A stretch of DNA of 64,000 bases from positions 1 through 64,000 of the forward strand of contig JBOGOC010000080.1 in NCBI GenBank assembly GCA_050747525.1, given 5' to 3'. This DNA comes from JBOGOC01 sp050747525. GTDB lineage: Bacteria; Acidobacteriota; Polarisedimenticolia; JACPZX01; DASXTC01. Positions 60,530-64,000 of this stretch are shown here, piece by piece. Below the pieces are notes generated by a model, which was not told the origin of the DNA, did no database searches, and saw only the letters and a list, made by a program, of their open reading frames with translations. The translations under genes and the position numbers were made by a program. Position 1 is the stretch's first letter; every line of letters starts with the position of its first letter.

Positions 60530-60576
60530 ATGATAGCGTCAGCCGGCGGCGGGGGGCCCTCCCCGATCGGGGAGGG
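60530..60576 (-). promoter_or_regulatory. Palindromic operator and -10 of the response-regulator gene
   Basis: CCCTCCCCGATCGGGGAGGG (60557-60576) is a perfect 20-bp palindrome containing the same 16-bp core as 59847-59862. On the minus strand a TATCAT -10 (60535-60530) begins 31.5 bp from the palindrome centre. The site lies within the last codons of the sensor kinase gene. Confidence 0.6.
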
Positions 60577-63500
60577 TCTGCCTGCGCAAGGGAACCTTCA
60601 GGGTCACGCGGGTCCCGGCGGATGGAGCCGTCTCGAACCGGCAGTGCCCGCCCAGGCGTTTCACGCGTCTGTGCACCGAGGCCAGGCCGGACCCCTCGGA
60701 GGGAATCGAGGCGTCGAAGCCGGCTCCGTCGTCCGAGACCCGCAGCACCAGATCGGTTCCTTCCACCTCCAGGCGCACGTCAAGGCGGCCGCACGCCGCG
60801 TGCTTGACGGCGTTGTGGACCAGCTCCTGGAAGGCCAGCAGCACCTCGCGGCGCGTGTCGCCGTCGAGGGAGCGGTCCTCCGACTCGCCGATCGACTCGA
60901 ACCGCAGCGTGATCCCCGCCCCGCGGGCCAGCCCCGTCGCGAAGCGGCGCATCCGCTGCGAGAGGCTGAAGACGCGGTCCTTGTCGGGGTCGATCGCCCA
61001 CACGATGTCGCTCATGGCGTCGACCAGGCGCCGCGAGGCGGCGGCCATGCGGCGAGGCGCGCCGTCGGCTCCCTGCCCCTGGCGGGCCCAGACCTCGCCC
61101 ATCAGCGCGATCTCCGAGAGGCCCGCACCCACCTCGTCGTGCAGATCGCTCGCGATGCGCGTGCGGATGCGCTCGAGCTCCACCAGGCGCGCCGTCCGCT
61201 GCCGATGGAAGGTGATCCCGACGGCCAGAAGTCCCGCCGCGGTGAGCGAGAGGAACCACCAGCGCTGCCAGACCGGGGCCGCGACCTGGAAGCTCAGGCC
61301 CGCCTCATCGTCGCTGGCCAGCCCGTCCGCGTTGACGGCCCGCACGAGGAAGCGGTAGCTCCCGGGGGCGAGGCGCGCGTAGGCGATCGATCGCCGCGGA
61401 GAGGGATCGCTCCAGCCCGTCTCGGCTCCGACCAGCCACGTCTGGAAGCCGAGCCGTTCGCCGGCGCCGTGTGCGATCCCGGTGAACTCGATCTCGACGT
61501 TGTTCTGATGCGGCTCGAGCGACAGATCGTCGAGCCGCACCGCGCCTCGTGGTGAGACGGTCCTCGATTCCCCGGCAATCCTCAGACTCATGATGTAGAC
61601 GCGCGGGGGAGTGTTGGGCGGATCGGGCTGCGGCGCCAGCCGCGCGATCCCGTTCCCCGTGCCGAACCAGAGGGTGCCGTCCGCCGTGTGAGCGGCCGTC
61701 AGCAGACTGGTGTTGAGGAGACCCTCCTGGGCGGTGAAATGGCGGACATGAAGGCTCGAGGGATCGAAACGGTCGATCCCCCTCCCGGTCCCGATGTAGA
61801 TCAGGCCGTCGGCATCCTGGACGAGGCAGCGCAGATCCAGGCTGGAGAGCCCGGCCTCCCGCCCGTACAGGGTGAACCGCGGGCTCTGGTCCCCGGGGCC
61901 GTCCACGCGGTAGAGCCCCCGTCGCGGAGCTGCCACCCAGAGGCGCCCCCCGCGATCGGCCAGCACGGCGTTGATCTCCTCGGGGACAGGGCCGTCCGGC
62001 GGCGCCATCCGCTCGAAGCGCCCGCCGCGCCGACGCACCAGCGTGCCGTCGCGGAACCCGAACCAGACCTGGCCGGCCGGGTTCTCCGCCATCGATCGAA
62101 CCCGGACTTCCGGGATGCCGTCGTCCGCTCCGAAGCAGCGCACGGCGCCGTCGTCGCGGGCCCGGTGGCACAGCGTTCCTCCCGTGCCTTCCTCCGCACC
62201 GATCCACAGATCCCCGCGGCTGTCACCGAACACCCGCAGCACGGCCGAGCCGTGGACGTGCTCGGGAGGCCGCTGCGCGAGTCGGCGGATGTCGTCCACC
62301 CCCCGCCACCGGTACAGACCCTGACGCGTGCCGAGCCAGAAGTCGCGGTGGCCATCCAGGAGCATCCTCTGGTTGGCGCCCCAGCCGAGGGCGACTTTCT
62401 CGGGCAGCAGGGGCCCCAGGGGCCTGAAGGTCTCTCCCTCGAGCACCAGCAGCATGCCGCCGCCCGCCATGGCCACCACCTCGCCGCGCGGCCCTTCCGC
62501 CAGACCGGTCACATCCAGGTGCGGGACGCCGTCGTGCTGGTCGAAGAAGTCGAATCCCCGGGGAGGGATGCGGACCAGCCCGTGGGACGACTCGCCAGCC
62601 CACAGGTTGCCCGCATCATCTTCCGCAAGGTCAAACGACGCATGAGACGATGTCTTCACTCCGGGGTGCGTGAATTGCAGCGGGCAGTCTTCGTCGGACA
62701 GATCGTCGCGGACGAGCGCGGGTCCGTTGGCCGTGCCGGCCCAGAGCGTGCCGTCGCGACGTTGAAGCAGGGCGAACATGCGCAGATCGCCGCCGGGGCA
62801 GCCGGAGTAGTCGCGCGCGACGGGATCCTGCCCGGGGACCGCATCGGCCGCCAGGCGCCAGAGAAACCCCGACCCGGCAACCCAGAGCCGCCCAAGGCCA
62901 TCCTCCCGCATGTCCATGATCCACATGGCGCCGAGGGGCGTTTCCAGCCTCGCCCGGAGCTCCCAGGTGTCGCCGCGTCCGTCCGGGGCGATGCGCAGAA
63001 GCCGGCTGCCGCATCCCGACCAGATGGCGCCCCGCGTGTCGACGTGGACGAATGTGCACCCTATATGATCCGCCGCGCCCGGAAGGCTCAACGGGATCGG
63101 CTCCCATCGCGGACCGGGCTCCTGCCGCAGCCGGAAGAGGCCGGCGTGTGTGGCTGCGATCAGCGCCCCGTCGGGCCCGACCGCCAGATCGTCGGCGTGA
63201 TCCGCGATCGCCGAGGGGGCCGGCAGCCGCTCGAAACGGGCCCCCCGGCCGCCGTCTCCAAGGCGGACCACGCCTCGATCGGTGGCGACATAGAGCGCGC
63301 CGTCCGGATGTTCCAGGATGGTGTTGACAGGCCCTTCGGGCAGACCGTCCCGATCGTCGAACAGTTCGAACCGGTCGCCGTCGAACCGCGCCAGCCCGTC
63401 GTCGGTGCCGACCCAGAGAAAGCCGCGGCTGTCGGCGTGCAAGGACGTGACCGTGTTGGTGGGAAGACCGTCGGCGGTGGTGTACCTGCGAAACGGAGGG

Positions 63501-63577
63501 GTAGCGGCCGAGGCGCCATCACCCGCACATATCCCCGGCACAGCAAGCAGGAGCGCGGCGATCCGCCGGAGAGCCAT
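60539..63577 (-). CDS. Propeller-sensor histidine kinase (HisKA_3, Y_Y_Y domain)
   Basis: This membrane sensor kinase has about 1012 residues (1019 if GTG 63598 is used). ATG 63577 is preferred because it gives a clean signal peptide (MALRRIAALLLAVPGICAG). Two seven-bladed periplasmic propellers of the two-component-regulator type (about 30-690; LHADSRGFLWVGTDDGLARF is a typical blade) are followed by a Y_Y_Y domain (about 700-765) and one membrane helix (about 775-797). Then come HisKA_3, with the phospho-histidine in SDLHDEVGAGLSE (about 820), and a HATPase (VSDDGAGFD, GSGLASVHRRVKRLGG). It probably senses a glycan or other polymer fragment outside the cytoplasm, by analogy with Bacteroides systems. 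The response regulator follows 15 bases later. Confidence 0.93.
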   Translation of the reverse strand: MALRRIAALLLAVPGICAGDGASAATPPFRRYTTADGLPTNTVTSLHADSRGFLWVGTDDGLARFDGDRFELFDDRDGLPEGPVNTILEHPDGALYVATDRGVVRLGDGGRGARFERLPAPSAIADHADDLAVGPDGALIAATHAGLFRLRQEPGPRWEPIPLSLPGAADHIGCTFVHVDTRGAIWSGCGSRLLRIAPDGRGDTWELRARLETPLGAMWIMDMREDGLGRLWVAGSGFLWRLAADAVPGQDPVARDYSGCPGGDLRMFALLQRRDGTLWAGTANGPALVRDDLSDEDCPLQFTHPGVKTSSHASFDLAEDDAGNLWAGESSHGLVRIPPRGFDFFDQHDGVPHLDVTGLAEGPRGEVVAMAGGGMLLVLEGETFRPLGPLLPEKVALGWGANQRMLLDGHRDFWLGTRQGLYRWRGVDDIRRLAQRPPEHVHGSAVLRVFGDSRGDLWIGAEEGTGGTLCHRARDDGAVRCFGADDGIPEVRVRSMAENPAGQVWFGFRDGTLVRRRGGRFERMAPPDGPVPEEINAVLADRGGRLWVAAPRRGLYRVDGPGDQSPRFTLYGREAGLSSLDLRCLVQDADGLIYIGTGRGIDRFDPSSLHVRHFTAQEGLLNTSLLTAAHTADGTLWFGTGNGIARLAPQPDPPNTPPRVYIMSLRIAGESRTVSPRGAVRLDDLSLEPHQNNVEIEFTGIAHGAGERLGFQTWLVGAETGWSDPSPRRSIAYARLAPGSYRFLVRAVNADGLASDDEAGLSFQVAAPVWQRWWFLSLTAAGLLAVGITFHRQRTARLVELERIRTRIASDLHDEVGAGLSEIALMGEVWARQGQGADGAPRRMAAASRRLVDAMSDIVWAIDPDKDRVFSLSQRMRRFATGLARGAGITLRFESIGESEDRSLDGDTRREVLLAFQELVHNAVKHAACGRLDVRLEVEGTDLVLRVSDDGAGFDASIPSEGSGLASVHRRVKRLGGHCRFETAPSAGTRVTLKVPLRRQTLPDRGGPPAAG

Positions 63578-63640
63578 CTCGTCAGAAGTGTCCTTCACGT
63601 TCGATGAGGGATCTACGAAAACCTGGGGCCGTGTTCTTCG

Positions 63641-64000
63641 TCACGTCGCCTTCTTAGGTACGAGCGTGTCGAACGCGAGCCCGCTCGAGGCCTCGCCGCG
63701 GCCGACCGAGCGCTGGTGCCCGAGCCAGGTCACGACGCGCCCTTGCCGCCACCGGCAGCGCTGCCAGCGCAGCTCGACCACCGTGCCGGCGCGCTCGACC
63801 TCCTCTTCCGCGATGATGTACCGGGCCGGCGGCGTGGCGTCCAGTCCTTCCATGAGGAGCTGGGTCCGCGGCTGGACCTTCCGGGGCGTCACGCCCGCGG
63901 TCCCTTCGAGAAGGCGCGGCATGGCCGCCCGCTGCAGCTGGATCTCCCGGTTGTCGCCTGGAACATGCACCGGGATGAACGGGATCCAGTGCTCCGGAAC
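63641..64000 (-). CDS. C-terminal part of an unrecognised protein (partial)
   Basis: An open frame enters from the right edge and ends with TGA at 63643-63641. About 119 residues are visible, beginning PEHWIPFIPVHVPGDNREIQ. Tryptophan- and arginine-rich strands (VVELRWQRCRWRQGRVVTWL) and a final GRGEASSGLAFDTLVPKKAT follow. I do not recognise the family and the start is outside the window. The stop is 42-63 bases before the kinase gene, so both could be cotranscribed. Confidence 0.7.
   Translation of the reverse strand, partial: VPEHWIPFIPVHVPGDNREIQLQRAAMPRLLEGTAGVTPRKVQPRTQLLMEGLDATPPARYIIAEEEVERAGTVVELRWQRCRWRQGRVVTWLGHQRSVGRGEASSGLAFDTLVPKKAT

Overview
The window is GC-rich chromosomal DNA (about two-thirds G+C by eye) from a Gram-negative-type bacterium. 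It carries an outer-membrane barrel protein, a TolC/RND tripartite pump, a twitching-motility ATPase and many Sec-exported proteins with beta-propeller, thrombospondin type 3 and MopE-like Cys-rich modules. Peptidase S55 (SpoIVB-like), MXAN_6640-like and giant propeller proteins together with a RodZ/PilT block suggest Acidobacteriota or a myxobacterium-like lineage. That placement is inference; the 23S fragment in the window could settle it. No transposase, prophage, CRISPR array or tRNA was seen, and no stretch over 300 bases lacks a gene or rRNA.

Layout. 1-2101: 3' end of a 23S rRNA gene, an outer-membrane protein gene, 5S rRNA and a strong terminator; the protein gene sits inside the rRNA operon. 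2177-8014: yebC, ruvC, a membrane phosphodiesterase/TPR protein, ruvA, ruvB. 8058-9514: bioY and larE. 9459-16985 (minus): an S55 peptidase, a secreted propeller protein and a peptide-type ABC importer (binding protein and two permeases). 17030-18991: argS. 19012-26039 (minus): a TonB-C-like lipoprotein, an MXAN_6640-like protein, a PP2C phosphatase, a repeat protein, a RodZ-like protein and PilT. 26166-27981: a PLP decarboxylase and a small secreted protein.

28087-36351 reads as one regulated unit. A GAF sigma-54 activator is followed by a near-consensus -24/-12 promoter, a 78-residue Os1348/NHLP-like small protein, then TolC, adaptor and RND pump genes closed by a terminator. 36418-37838: an ECF sigma factor, a tiny zinc-finger anti-sigma and a secreted protein. 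37899-44000 (minus): a 2033-residue secreted protein built on tandem repeats of about 695 bp. 44783-50839: an AbgT transporter, leucyl aminopeptidase, glutaminase and SLC13 carrier, apparently a peptide/glutamate salvage set. 50842-59795 (minus): a frameshifted PQQ-propeller gene, a membrane propeller protein, a beta-helix protein and a 1562-residue sortilin/BNR-like protein. 59873-63598 (minus): a NarL-type response regulator and a propeller sensor kinase. The last 360 bases hold the C-terminus of an unrecognised protein.

The strongest unexplained signals are: (1) the outer-membrane protein gene between 23S and 5S; (2) a 16-bp perfect palindrome found once upstream of the response regulator and once upstream of the giant sortilin-like gene, each centred exactly 31.5 bp from a TANNNT -10 box; (3) the sigma-54-controlled small-protein/RND unit; (4) a recurring pattern of promoters abutting start codons that lack a ribosome site (apparently leaderless mRNAs), plus two genes that seem to need ACG or CTG starts.
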